64,000 nt of DNA, taken from the NCBI GenBank assembly GCA_030248295.1, contig JASANH010001202.1:360843-424842 (forward strand), read 5' to 3'. Within the stretch, counting starts at the first letter, position 1. Every line of letters begins with the position of its first letter. The translations under genes and the position numbers were made by a program. A model generated the notes under the pieces. The model saw only the letters and a list, made by a program, of their open reading frames with translations, was not told the origin of the DNA and did not search any database. Below, piece by piece: positions 35,269 to 46,439 of the stretch. This DNA comes from Mesodorylaimus sp. YZB2_4. Taxonomy: Eukaryota; Nematoda; Enoplea; Dorylaimida; Dorylaimidae.

Positions 35269-36879
35269 ATGACGGTCTCACTCGCCTTGACTTTTGACGA
35301 TTTGATAGAAGAACTCAACGATTTTGGACCGTACCAAATTCAAGCCGTTTTGCTCTTATGCTTTACCGCTGCGTTTGTCAGTTCTTGGCAGTTTTACGAC
35401 CTTATATTTGTGCTCTACGATCCAAAAAAATCCTGCCAGCAATGGAACGTGGACCTGACAGTTATTCAGGACACACTTGGAAACGTGACGGACGAATGCG
35501 AGTATGAAGGCCGCCAAATCAACACTGGCCTCGAACAGATCACTTTGCACTGCGAAAATTGGACTTTTGATCAGCGTTACTTCGAGAGCACGGTGAAGAC
35601 GCAATGGGGATTGTGCCATAATCAAGTTTTATCCAAGCATCTGCTGAGCATACTGACCTTTTTTGGCGTTATAGGCTTCGCAATCTTTAGTATCGTTCAA
35701 GATGTACTTGGTCGCAAGTTAGTGTACTTTATAATTTTAACCCTCGGACTGGTTGGTGGACTGTCGTCTCTTCTGGCGCCTTCATTGACAGCTTGGTTAT
35801 TTATACGTGCTATTGGGCATTGCCACGGAATTAGCTCATACAGTTTGCCTTTCATTTGGGCCATAGAATTTGTAGGACCGAAAAAGAGAACGTTAGTCAA
35901 TTTTCTTATGATCATAGCTTACCCAATCGGCACAGTATCCCTTGGTTTGGTCGCGTGGGCGTGTCGCACATGGATCCAAATTGGACTGGCGACTACGCTT
36001 CCCTTCATCGCACTGTACTCCTACATTTGGTTACTAGACGAGTCACCACGATGGCTGTTGAGTGTTGGAAAAGTGAATCAAGCCACAACGATCCTGGAGA
36101 AAATAGCAAAACGCAACAAAAAGGAAGCGTGTGTTCCTCTGATTAAAGAAAGAGCCGAGGCGATTGCACGTTCCACTTTGCGCGAGAGCCTCGAGCAACC
36201 AAAAGCTAGACCGCTGGACTTAATCACCTACCCGCATCTTCGATCGAAGGTCATTTTACTCACTATCGTATGGATCGCCAACAGCCTGACCTACAATTCA
36301 CTAGCCTTCAACAGCTCGCAATTGGGCAACATGTACGTAGCCTACATCATTCAAGCGTCAGTAGAAGCACCGGCATGCATTTTCACTCTTTTTCTATCGA
36401 ATCGTACTGGGCGCATCCCGCCAATAATCTTGTCCATGTTATGGAGCGCCCTCTTCAGTTTCATGTGCATTCCATCCTCCCTGAGCAATTGGAGCGAGTG
36501 GTACTTTATCGTATTTTCCGCTATGGCGAAATTTGGAATATGCATTAGTTTAAACATCTTAATCCAGGCCGTTGGTGAACTTTATCCAACTTCACTTCGA
36601 GCTACAGGCATCGGCGTGAATGGAATCGCTGGCAGTGTATGCGTCGGGATCATGCCCTACATTCTGGACACGTCGGAGAATGCTTTGTGGCTCCCCATGC
36701 TAATCATGGGTAGCCTATGTTTTGTAGGAGCAGTATGCTGCTGTGTCATTCCGGAACCCATGGCTTATACAATGCCGCAAACGGCTGCTGAAGAAGAGCA
36801 CATTTCAGAGGTCGGAATAAAGCACGTCTCTCATCACGTGAGAAACTTTATTACTTGCCGTGTCGAGCCATTAAAGTGA
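35269..36879 (+). CDS. SLC22 organic cation/carnitine-type transporter
   Basis: A 536-residue single-exon major-facilitator protein of the SLC22 family, expected to move organic ions across the plasma membrane. It starts with the family-typical FDDLIEELNDFGPYQI amphipathic segment. TM1 is followed by a large extracellular loop (about residues 45-120) carrying several cysteines and N-glycosylation sites (NVT, NWT). The signature LDESPRWLL follows TM6. TM10-11 carry GELYPTSLRATGIGVNGIAG, close to the family consensus ElyPTslRntG. The cytosolic motif GRK after TM2 is present (DVLGRKLVY). Whether it favours cations, anions or carnitine cannot be read from the sequence. Confidence 0.92.
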   Translation: MTVSLALTFDDLIEELNDFGPYQIQAVLLLCFTAAFVSSWQFYDLIFVLYDPKKSCQQWNVDLTVIQDTLGNVTDECEYEGRQINTGLEQITLHCENWTFDQRYFESTVKTQWGLCHNQVLSKHLLSILTFFGVIGFAIFSIVQDVLGRKLVYFIILTLGLVGGLSSLLAPSLTAWLFIRAIGHCHGISSYSLPFIWAIEFVGPKKRTLVNFLMIIAYPIGTVSLGLVAWACRTWIQIGLATTLPFIALYSYIWLLDESPRWLLSVGKVNQATTILEKIAKRNKKEACVPLIKERAEAIARSTLRESLEQPKARPLDLITYPHLRSKVILLTIVWIANSLTYNSLAFNSSQLGNMYVAYIIQASVEAPACIFTLFLSNRTGRIPPIILSMLWSALFSFMCIPSSLSNWSEWYFIVFSAMAKFGICISLNILIQAVGELYPTSLRATGIGVNGIAGSVCVGIMPYILDTSENALWLPMLIMGSLCFVGAVCCCVIPEPMAYTMPQTAAEEEHISEVGIKHVSHHVRNFITCRVEPLK

Positions 36880-38694
36880 GGGAGTGCTGAGCTTACGGAG
36901 AGGTCAATTTGTTTGCCATTTTGTTAATGATTCACAACTCGTTACAATAAAACCTAATGTTCACCTAGTACCTTTCCGACTTGTTTTACTCGGCCGCGAG
37001 TGGGCATGGCATACCTGCCTGCATTTGATGATAAGGTAAGCATGAACAGAGCAGGATAAAAGGCTATAGTGGAGGAAGGTCGACTGGATGTACCAAAACA
37101 TATAGTGGATCGTTGCAAAGTATTGCAACTGCTTGGAACAGAAACAGAACTGGATAAAAGCTGGAGGAATAGCTACTCGTGAAGTTGAACCGCAAGCTGC
37201 GTTTGTTGTAGCGTGCAATAACCAGTAGGTTTACGGATAGAGTTGTATGTATACCGCTCGAGATGGTGCTGTGGGCTATCCATGACTTTATTCGCGGAAA
37301 CGTAGGGCTTACTTGACAGCTGATCAAACATTCACTATCAGAGGCGTACCTCCTTGTATTTTACTGCAGGTATTTAGTCCTTTTATTCCCTCCGATAAAG
37401 GCCCTCTCTCGGTACTTGGTATATAGAGGCTTCCTCGAATAGCACTGCCTCTAATCTACCTTTTTCAGACAGCAAGAATTTTAGTGCTGCGTGTTGCAAT
37501 GAATCCACAGAAGCACCAGGGCTTTTTGGTAGCGACTTTAAATACTGAATATGACCACTCGCATCCATTTGAACGTCACACTTAAAAATGCTATGGCTTG
37601 TTTTGGGATAACTGTCACTAAGTCAGTCAGCTGATACAAGTTTCTATGATGTTTAGCAAGCCTGTACCTCACATCTAAATCCAAAAATGTGTACTGCAGG
37701 GCTCTTAACCCCCCCCCCCCCCCAGAATAAGCATCGGGGCCAGTTTCACAGTGCGATCCTATGTACTTTATAGTTCTAGGACATCAAGCTGATTGTGAAA
37801 TGACTTACGATTAGAACTGTCCTACAACTTAGGAAACTTCAGCAATTAGGATATGACTGGGCTGATCGTGAACCTGTCCCAGGTCTAATTTCTTCGAGGA
37901 AATAGCAAGGGATTCCAAATTTTATTTCACTGCACATACAGTAGCGAACTTTGTTTAGGGCTTAAGAGGGTGAACTTTGGAAAGGGAATGCTCGAAGAAA
38001 CACAGGACAGTATAACGCATCGATTCCCACAAAAACTTCTTTTTTCACAGTTGTTTATCTAAGGTGTCACACAAAAAATGCCATTATGATTCGCTTATTC
38101 TTCTCTTCTTTGCGTAGGAACTGCGTCGTTAACAGGACTGCTTTTAAAAAATCGAATGCCGATGTTATATAATGAAGATATCAGCCTTTGTCGCTAATGG
38201 CTTTTATTGCGTCAATCGAAAGGTTGCTGCACAATGACGCGTCATGAGCACTTCAAAAGAGATTTTAAAGTACATTGTATCCTTAAGATTAGAATTCAAG
38301 CGAAAGATTTTTCGCGAGACGCTGGGGGTTTTCTTGTCTTCATGTGAAAAATAGACATCCTTGTTGTCCTTGACCCCTAGACTTATACTACACCACTGAG
38401 AACACGTAGGGTGTGCAGACATACTGTCCTGTATTTTGCTGTAAAATCACGGCAATTTACAGTGATCGAAATATGAACCCTCGCTGTCTTCACACCTCGA
38501 CCTAGCCACTGTTCGATGCACTGATAAAGTGAAAAGAGAAGTTTCAGGTGTGCTAAACATACTGGCACTGAGCAGAGAAATCCTATATTAGTGCCATCTT
38601 CATGTGTCATGTTTTGTCCCAACCATGCGATCTCATCAGAACTAAAGCACTCAACTTTCAACATTTTTCCTTAACAGAAACGCTTGTATTCGTG
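36880..38694. other. Convergent intergenic region
   Basis: The SLC22 gene and receptor copy 3 point towards each other across this gap. There is a C-run of about 14 at 37,710-37,723 and an AATAAA at about 36,947-36,952 that may serve the transporter mRNA. I found no gene. Confidence 0.4.
37737..37875. mobile_element. Diverged relative of the 31,951 MITE
   Basis: It starts GGGGCCAGTTTCACAGTGCG and contains TAGGACATCAAGCTGATTGTGAAA and several TCCTA/TAGGA pairs, like the element at 31,951-32,077. The ends pair less well and the copy seems rearranged. Confidence 0.5.
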
Positions 38695-39702
38695 TCAAAA
38701 CTCAGATTGATTCTTACGAGATTCACCAAATGAACGTTGAAAAAAGGGTCCGGGAGTTACTGCATTGGCCTCATGAAAGCAAGATCTCTTTAATAAAAGT
38801 GCAGTGAATGCTGCCCTATATTCATCATTGAGTGCAAGCAGTACGGCAAAATCTAATGTCCCTTTGAGCAAAGTGAACCAGCTGGCAAAGGGAGCATAAA
38901 AGGGCCTTTTCGAGTCTTCCATTTTGTCGATGAATATCATGACCACCGTTGTGCCGAAATTGGTCACAAGGCATATAATGACCACAGCAAAGACAGACTT
39001 GATAGCTACCAATTCTATGTCCCTTTTGAAAGCTGCAAAATTAGTATAAGCTACTTTCGCAGCTCTCCATCTTTTCGCTAAAATAAGACCAGTGAGTACA
39101 TTGAATACGATAATTGCCGAAATGGTGATGTACTGGTACCAAAGTAGAAAGGCATAATAAAATTTAGTTGTTGACGCCATCACTGTGCAGGTAGCATGTA
39201 TAACACTTCGGCTAACACCAACGAAAGATAAGCCGGCACTAACGACTGCAGTGCCAATGGATGTGATAGTAAAGAGAACTTGGATCATTGTACTTCGAGA
39301 GTGGTACCAGAGTGGCATCGAAATGGCCAGGTTACGTTCCAAGCTCAATGACAGAACGCCATTCAAGCCGTACAGGGTCGATGCGTGGATTGGGAATAAC
39401 CAAGCCATGCAGTCGGCCTGGTTCGTGATTTCGTCTTTACCTAGTAAAGCGAGACGGACGCGACTGACACCAACGATTCCCATGGAAATTGCTCTCAAAA
39501 TATCGCTGACGGCAACGCCCATGACCAAAAATTGTTGTTTTTCTCTTAGCGGCTTCCAGAAAATTTGTAGGAACAATTGCAGGCTCGAGGAAACCACATC
39601 GATAAGAACTAGACCCAAGCCTATTCCAAGGCCTACTAGTTGAGATGATATAGCTTGAACCGAAATAGCATGCAAATCTGACAAGTTTTCTGTTTTGTTC
39701 AT
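38695..39702 (-). CDS. Orphan 7TM receptor, copy 3
   Basis: A single-exon 335-residue receptor paralogous to the copies at 30.2 and 33.6 kb but on the opposite strand. I start at the ATG of MNKTENLSD. NKT and NLS are potential glycosylation sites. TM3 ends SLERNLAISMPLWYH. The loop-1 motif FWKPLREKQQF and the pre-TM6 motif DIELVAIKS match the family. TM7 ends LDFAVLLALNDEYRAAF. The inverted orientation, with a transporter gene between, shows that the cluster was rearranged after duplication or arose by more than one event. Confidence 0.8.
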   Translation of the reverse strand: MNKTENLSDLHAISVQAISSQLVGLGIGLGLVLIDVVSSSLQLFLQIFWKPLREKQQFLVMGVAVSDILRAISMGIVGVSRVRLALLGKDEITNQADCMAWLFPIHASTLYGLNGVLSLSLERNLAISMPLWYHSRSTMIQVLFTITSIGTAVVSAGLSFVGVSRSVIHATCTVMASTTKFYYAFLLWYQYITISAIIVFNVLTGLILAKRWRAAKVAYTNFAAFKRDIELVAIKSVFAVVIICLVTNFGTTVVMIFIDKMEDSKRPFYAPFASWFTLLKGTLDFAVLLALNDEYRAAFTALLLKRSCFHEANAVTPGPFFQRSFGESRKNQSEF

Positions 39703-39775
39703 TTTTATCACTGTTCAATTCGATGGAATATCGATTCCGATTGATCACTGTTCAGTGAGCCAGTGAGCGTCCGAT

Positions 39776-40118
39776 ATGGCGAACGGTAGGCAGGGTGGCC
39801 TTGTCAGCTCGACTGTCAGATGTCTAATGGCTTATCAGTCAGGGCCGTTGAATTTCCCAAGGTGGAAACCCGAAGCCGAAGCTGAAGAAGCCGAAGAAAC
39901 CAATTTCTCTGAACGATTATTGAAGCCCGATTACGAGCCGACCAACGTTCAGACGTGCAGGTGTCCCAGCGCAACTCGACACCTGAGCTCTGTAACTTAT
40001 TGGATTCTTGTCAAAACCAGACGGCTAAAGGTATCCTTGGGCAAATAATAAATTTAAACACCTTTGCCTACAGGGGCATGTCCCGTAGCGCATCAGAAAC
40101 AGGTAAGCAATTCAGACA
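39776..40118 (+). CDS. Possible short gene, head to head with receptor copy 3
   Basis: An ATG at 39,776 opens a frame with an acidic run (EAEAEEAEE) starting 74 bp from the receptor start on the other strand. A donor-like site near 40,030 and an acceptor near 40,073 would continue it to a GTAAGC near 40,102. A frame change is needed near 39,955 to include the most protein-like stretch. I recognise no domain. Confidence 0.22.
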
Positions 40119-43100
40119 TGATACAGTAAGTACCCCACCACAGCTCTCTGTGGGCGCTGGCTAGACGACTTTTGCGCAAGTCGTAGATTCGTACATTGAG
40201 TATCGTCTGACTAGAATTACGTACATAGTTGATCTGTGGCCCTTATCGTTAGTTGCGTTCGTCGAAGGCAAGCAGTGCTCGAACTTCGTCGAAGGCTGCG
40301 ACGTAGAAGATAAAAGGAAAAATAGTTGGTCCGTTGGAAATCTGTCAGCTGGACCCAGTGTAAAATTTACCCTGCTCTTTTTTGTCTCATTGCCAGTCAG
40401 TGTAGATATTACCTATTCATCCCCGAGTGACAAAGAGGAAATAAATTATGCGTGAGCAAACCTTTTCTAATAGATTAGCTTCAAAGAGCTCAGAGGAATC
40501 TCTCTGAATGGAAGAACTAAAAGGTCTATCAAAGTGTGGTGCAGTCAATAAAGCCTACTTAGCCAGGTTAGCGACCTTCAAAAGATCGATGTAGGCAATA
40601 CACTGTGAGCACGTGGGAAGTTATCCGACTACAGAGCTTCCTTCATCGACGAGAAGGTTTTCCCGCACGCAGTAAATCTTTAAAAATAATTATTAATCGC
40701 AAGAGTTTAACAAGGCATGTAGGAAGTCTTGAGTAGGCGGAATCCGCCTTGTGAGATTTCCCTTGTTATCAGCTTCTAGGTCGGTAGATTGCCACGTTGT
40801 CGCCAGTTCGTCCTAGGGTTTCAAAAGAATAGTTGTATGCGGGGTAGCACTGCTGTTGGATGGTATGAAGGATAACAATGACTCAGCTGTAGGTACGGAT
40901 ACAGTATAGACACGGTTTCACACTATTGGTATTCTTTGCATTCCGCGCGATTGAACTGCTTTGTCATAAATATAGTAGAGCCCTAGCCGATCGTCGGTAG
41001 TCGATTCGACGAACGGCTTCAATTAACTGCACCTGACAATCAGCGCGCACAGGCGTTCGGAAAATTCAGTGCAACACAAACGAAGAACAGAGAAACCAGA
41101 TCAAAAAACTGATCGCCTGATGTTGCCAGGCTTAAAGGGCAAGGGTTGTATGATACTATTTGAATAGTACCTACTGTTTGCATAGCAGCATCTGCTGCAT
41201 AGCATATCCCCCTACATATATGGATACCGAAGACGGACCTCCGCTGTCCGCACCAGAAATCGATCGTGTGATCATGTAGTCCCCTGGCACACAAAAAGTA
41301 AACACGCATCCTGCGAACACATTGCACCACTCTCCCAATAGCGTATATTTAAACACTGTAATTGGAAATACCCAAAATAAAGTGCAAAACTACCATTGGC
41401 AAAGCACATTGTACAGTATGCACACAACACAAACGGACTTTACCCAAGTTTCTTGACGTTCTTTGGCGTTTTTTGGACTCCTCACCCCTACACTTCTCAT
41501 GCCTTGACCCCTTTCCCCGCCAGCTTTAGACCCCCTATTGCGAATATTCACTCTAAAAAAGGATGCTCTGTTCAGCATATCGCCTCTGACATCCCACTCA
41601 CGGGCAATACAAGACACACTGATCAGGAAAAATACTGCCAGCACTGAAATCCTTCATTCCGCCTCAGTGAAGAAAGAAGCCAAACGATCAAAAATGTTTT
41701 GAAAAACTGGAATATTATCGATCGATCTGAGTCATCCAACGAGGCGGGGTCTGTACCTGATACTTAATATTGCTAATTGTAAATCCAATATTAAAAAAGG
41801 TAATCCTGCTATTTTGCCAAAATATCTCCCACCAATTCTGTAAAGTGGACTCAATCGCGCCCCCCCCCCAGGGGCCTGGGCGTCTTTTATGGATGGGCTC
41901 AAGGTATGGAAGAGGCCTAAGCCCAAGGGAGGCAAGATTCCGAGCCTGGAATCATCCCCCAGTGACCCAGATTCGCGCCCCATGGCACAATGGTGCAATG
42001 CCATAGTTCTGGTGGCAATTCAGCTTCAGGGACCTAACAAAGCACCTGTGCATTTTCATCCCCTGAAGAGCACGGAATCCACCACCTCGTGTTAGAGCTG
42101 ATAGTAGCAGTTGTTCAGTATTTTTAAGGGTCTAGAACAAAATTGGAAATATAGAAATGACCGCTACATGTCAAGGAATCTAAAACTTTTTTAAAATTAG
42201 CCTAGCTATAGCTGTTCATGAGATATTGGAAAAACGTCCGTGATAAGGCACATAATCGATTATGGGTAAAAATGTACATTCATTAATTGTCATGGAAACC
42301 TTAGCAATACCACAACGATAGCAGTACAAGTATTGTCCTCAAGAATACCCAATAATATAGAACGTAAGCCAAGATACCCAGAACTCGAAATTGTACGCGA
42401 TGCCTCTAAGAAAATCGATCACATTTTGATTATGGATGCCCTCGCAAATCTTGTTCCTTGGATTGCCTGGCTACCAGCGACCATATGGACGATTTCGTAA
42501 TTATGAACGCCTTGAGCGTCGATAAATGTGTAGATATTCGTAAATATCGCACCACAACCTCCTTGAAATCCGCGGTGCCATCCCTCAAATCTGGATCAGC
42601 TGCGCAGGATGGAGAATTTTCCATCCAAACAGCAGCTTGACATACGTCCTTCTCGTCTTGTTCGGCAAAAGGTACGAATGTAGGGGGACAAACTTTCCGT
42701 GCGGCCATAAAAGAAGTTTGGATGCGAAACCTGAAATCTGCAATCAACAATCTTACTCTTGCAACCGCAACCGGGATCAGGATTATAGAGCGCTTTTTCC
42801 CCTATACTGTACATGACCTAACAACCCACCCTGTAGCCAGCCAATACAGCCAAAAACTCTATTTCTTTCGATAATTTTTAGTGCAGTAACCTTTTTTGTC
42901 ATTGCATCCAAAATCAAACAAGCAAAAAAGCGGAGAGCCAGTCACCAATTAGCAAAAAACCCTTCCGTCCTCGTATGCTCAATCATCCGCCAAATTTTCT
43001 GCAGCTTCCCCTTCTAGAACATTCCCGTCCCATTCCCTTCTTCACATATCTCCACATCTTCAATCCCGACCATTTCATCTCGGGTTCGGGAGAACGAACC

Positions 43101-43456
43101 TGAACGAGTGGGACAAGGATTCTTGTTTCCAGCCCCCTCTTCGAAGTCGCAAGTTTCCCAGTGTATACCTTTTCCTTCTTGGGTTGATTCTTTTTCGAGG
43201 AGCCAGCATTATGAAAAACTTGCACGTGGGTGCAAAACAGAAAACAAAGATCGAACGGATCGCGGCCAAAAAGAACCTAGTGTCAAAAGTCAACACGCAA
43301 AACATGTATTGCATGCGCCGAGGCCTCAGCCGATCGTACTTCAAATCCTCAATGCGCTAGCCAACAAAGATCCTGCAGATGCAAGTGACTGCTGAACCCA
43401 AGAGCCGACGACTGTACCCGTACCAATAAAAAATTCCATCTTAATTATTTCCATAT
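40119..43456. other. Gene-poor intergenic region
   Basis: Open frames here reach about 105 codons, but composition and lack of domains suggest chance. A C-run lies near 41,861. Nothing else is definable. Confidence 0.35.
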
Positions 43457-43551
43457 AGATTTTCAAAAAAGAATTTTTTTCTCCCAGACAGCCAGTTTTG
43501 TGAGGACTTTCGATAGAGCACATAAAAAGGGGTCAAAAAACTCGACTGGCC
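43457..43551 (+). repeat. Dispersed TATA-like module, copy 1
   Basis: CAGTTTTGTGAGGACTTTCG, then CATAAAAAGGGGTCAAAAAACTCGACTGG. The same order of blocks recurs at 57,417-57,510 with small differences. Confidence 0.65.
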
Positions 43552-43793
43552 TAGCATATTCCACACGAGTCGAGTATCTCATCGTCAGCGTATTTCATAC
43601 GAGTCAAGTATCTCAGACTTGAAATATGAGAGCCTACTCTACTTGCATTACAACACCCATTTTGAGCATTTCTTTTTGTTGGAGTGTTCTCATCATTTTT
43701 ATTGCTGCCATCAACAAAAGTGCTTATTATTGGGGCCTGCACTAGTATGGGGCGAATCCATGGGGGGGGGGGGCGCGTTAGCGTACGCATGTA

Positions 43794-44115
43794 TGTAGTA
43801 CATGTGCCACACTATAAGGGGTGTAGTGTTTACCCTTCCACCTAGTTCCAGCAAGTTGGCGCTGGTTACAGGTTATCAAGGTACGATACCAGTCAACAAC
43901 GCCAGGTCGCCCGATCAAAGTACAAGCAAGGCTCAGAAGACCAGTTCCTGTGACTAACGGGTGATCTGTTGATATATGCAGATTGATCTACTGGGAAGGT
44001 ATATAAGGGGGGATGTCTGCCTTGTTCTTAGTGAGTGTGTGCCGTGTCTCCGTCGGGTGCGGAGGTTCAGTAAACTCAGTGGTTACAGCACCAACAACGT
44101 TATCTCAACAGCCTG
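43794..44115 (+). mobile_element. Possible solo LTR
   Basis: The stretch begins TGTAGTACATG and ends CTCAACA. It carries a TATA box (GTATATAAGGGG near 44,000) followed about 30 bp later by TTCTTAGTGAGTGTG, the spacing of a core promoter. I see no flanking retrotransposon and no second copy in the window, so this rests on layout only. Confidence 0.3.
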
Positions 44116-45849
44116 ATGTCATAAGGCAATGAAATTTTGTTTCTTAGCTTAACTTTACACTAGATTAAGTTCTTTCGAGGGAAGTACCAAAATCTCTATC
44201 TGTTCGGGCTCCACTCATACAAGGCGTGCGAGGTCGAAAATCCCGACCTGGTTATTTATTTTCGCTATAACTCGCGGACCGTGCAGCCAAAACTGATGAA
44301 ATTTTGTGTGGATATGAGGGACTAGTTGGGGAAGGTGTGGACCATAAATCTTCTAAAAATCTCGACTGGTTATCCTTCTATGAGCAAAAATGTGTCCGCG
44401 TCATATACTATGTATGTATGGACCCGATAGATCACATCGCCGATCTGGAGCTGCGTCAGAGCGGGGGATCCAGCTATATGCTCAAAAGACAGGGTAACAT
44501 CACTGCTGGTGCCTTTTGGCATTTATTTTGACCAGGTATTGCCCTGTATTGCTGTAGGGTGCTCAGAAGGGGGTCCACTCAGGTGAAATTATCATTTTTT
44601 GCACTTTTGGACCTCATAAAAACCGTCTGGAGAGGCGCGGGGCAACTTTATATGGCTCAATCGAGTCAGGAAGTTGCGTAGAGCAATTCCTGAGAAAAAA
44701 ATTCCACTTGTTCTAAGAGTTACAAGTTTTGGTTTTTGGTGGGAGGTTCATTTCAACAGAAAACTCAAAAAATTTGTAAACGCAGAAAAATTCTGCTGGA
44801 TATGACTTGGTGGCTCATCGAGGAGACGGGGTCATAGGACTCATGGAATTTCTCTTATATCAATATATATATAAACGAAGTCTAGTTTTTAAAATGGCGG
44901 GAAATTCAAATTAAAGAACTTTAAAAAACGGTGTTTATACAGAAAAGGCGTATATGAAGAGTGACTGACAATTACAGGGGACATTAGAGGGACCGGTTTG
45001 CGGAAGCTCGCATCTTTCCCTCATACTTTTGCGAACACAATATACAGTGGGTACAAGGGAGAGTGAGTCTAAAATCCTGTGCATGGAAATCATGTTAAAG
45101 AAGTAAAAGCATGAAACTCACAAGACTACGTAGTGGCATCGAACAACATTTTAATGGGGGAATTAAAAATCATTTTTGACCGCCACAAAAATTGTCATGT
45201 CTTAAAAAAGACCAGTATGTTTTAAAAAAGCGTTCTTCCTCCGCTTTGTTATTAAAAAACTTGGCAATAAAACGGCGAAAATGCAGGTTATAATTAAGGA
45301 TAGATTATGCACTGAATACGAGGTTAAAATGTTACGCTGTGAATGACAGCGTGAAAAAATTTACTAGAGGTAATGCTGCAACATTTTTTAAAAAATTGTG
45401 GCGGGAAATTTGGTTATTTGAATATTGCTTGTCTCTCACCATCAAATTTGACTTGGGCACAACATGTTGGAAGTCAATGAGACTGAAATAAAAGGGATCC
45501 TCGTGACATAAAGAACTGACCTTCGGTTTGCTGAAGTCACAATCAGTCTACAGTGCAACGCCTAGTCTGGAGGAAAGGTTGTACTTCCCAGAACTACTAG
45601 TACCCAGCCACGTGCAAGCCAGTGCCTAACCTGAGCTAAGCCTAAGAGAGAGAGAGATTTAGTTGAAGACTCGTCATGGTTATCGGGCGACAAAACCATG
45701 GACACTGCTTTTAATCTCTTGGGCACGCATAGAAGCAAAATTTTGAAGAATGCTTCTACTTGCACTCGCGATTGCATGTGCTCGAACGCGGCCAGTCCTC
45801 GAGGGGGTATATTAGGTGGGTGGGGAAGAGTCAGGACTGAAAAAAGGTG
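44116..45849. other. Intergenic, low-complexity patches
   Basis: AT-rich sequence with a TATATA run near 44,865 and a short GA run near 45,645. No gene is supported. Confidence 0.35.
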
Positions 45850-46033
45850 AAATTAGCAAAAAATTCATGAAATGAAACTGGGAAAGGTAGTACATGTGGT
45901 TTGATGCGCCGTTGGAGCAGGCCAATCCAGGCCGACGGCAAAAGGTGATCAAGAAAGATCCTGCCTGGCTCTGGCTGGTCAAATGTACTCGCGGTTTTAG
46001 GGTTGACAAGTAGACCATAACAACTAGCCTCAT
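45850..46033 (-). repeat. 190-bp dispersed repeat, copy 1
   Basis: Its reverse complement matches 52,566-52,755 at roughly 90% by eye. Shared blocks include GTTATGGTCTACTTGTCAAC, AGGCAGGATCTTTCTTGATC and CATGTACTACCTTTCCCAGT. No open frame or terminal repeat is obvious. Confidence 0.85.
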
Positions 46034-46439
46034 TTATTTCACGGCCATGCCAGATGCTGCTCTGAGCAATGCTGATGCACCAAGGTATTGTTCAGAAAGC
46101 AGCGGATCTTGCATGTTTCCGCTTGATGCTTTCGTGATCGTGATAAAATCAAGCACGAGGAGCAAGTCCGGCACCTTACTTTGCATTGCCTATCCATACA
46201 TCAGGGAGTGCGCACGACGTCCTTTTTCATTTGTATCAAATATATTCTGGTCGAATGTCCACTCGCTATCTCTGAATGCCAAGGATATCTTGCAATACAG
46301 CGTCTGGCGCCAGGGTGATAATCCCTTCAATTATTGACAATAGACCCCAAAAGGTGCACAGCCGTTTAAGACTCCAAAAATGTCAGGGCCTCAAGAATAA
46401 GTAGCTACTGTAGATCTAGCTGGGTGGTGTAATAGGTAC

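Noticed and set aside
26195-36879. Horizontal transfer of the intronless transporters from bacteria
   Set aside because: Both proteins have animal-type SLC2 and SLC22 signatures, and the SLC22 member has the animal-type large glycosylated first loop. Lack of introns alone is not evidence of transfer.
43108-43395. 95-codon open frame
   Set aside because: The last 25 residues look plausible, but there is no domain, and the frame is not supported by splice sites.
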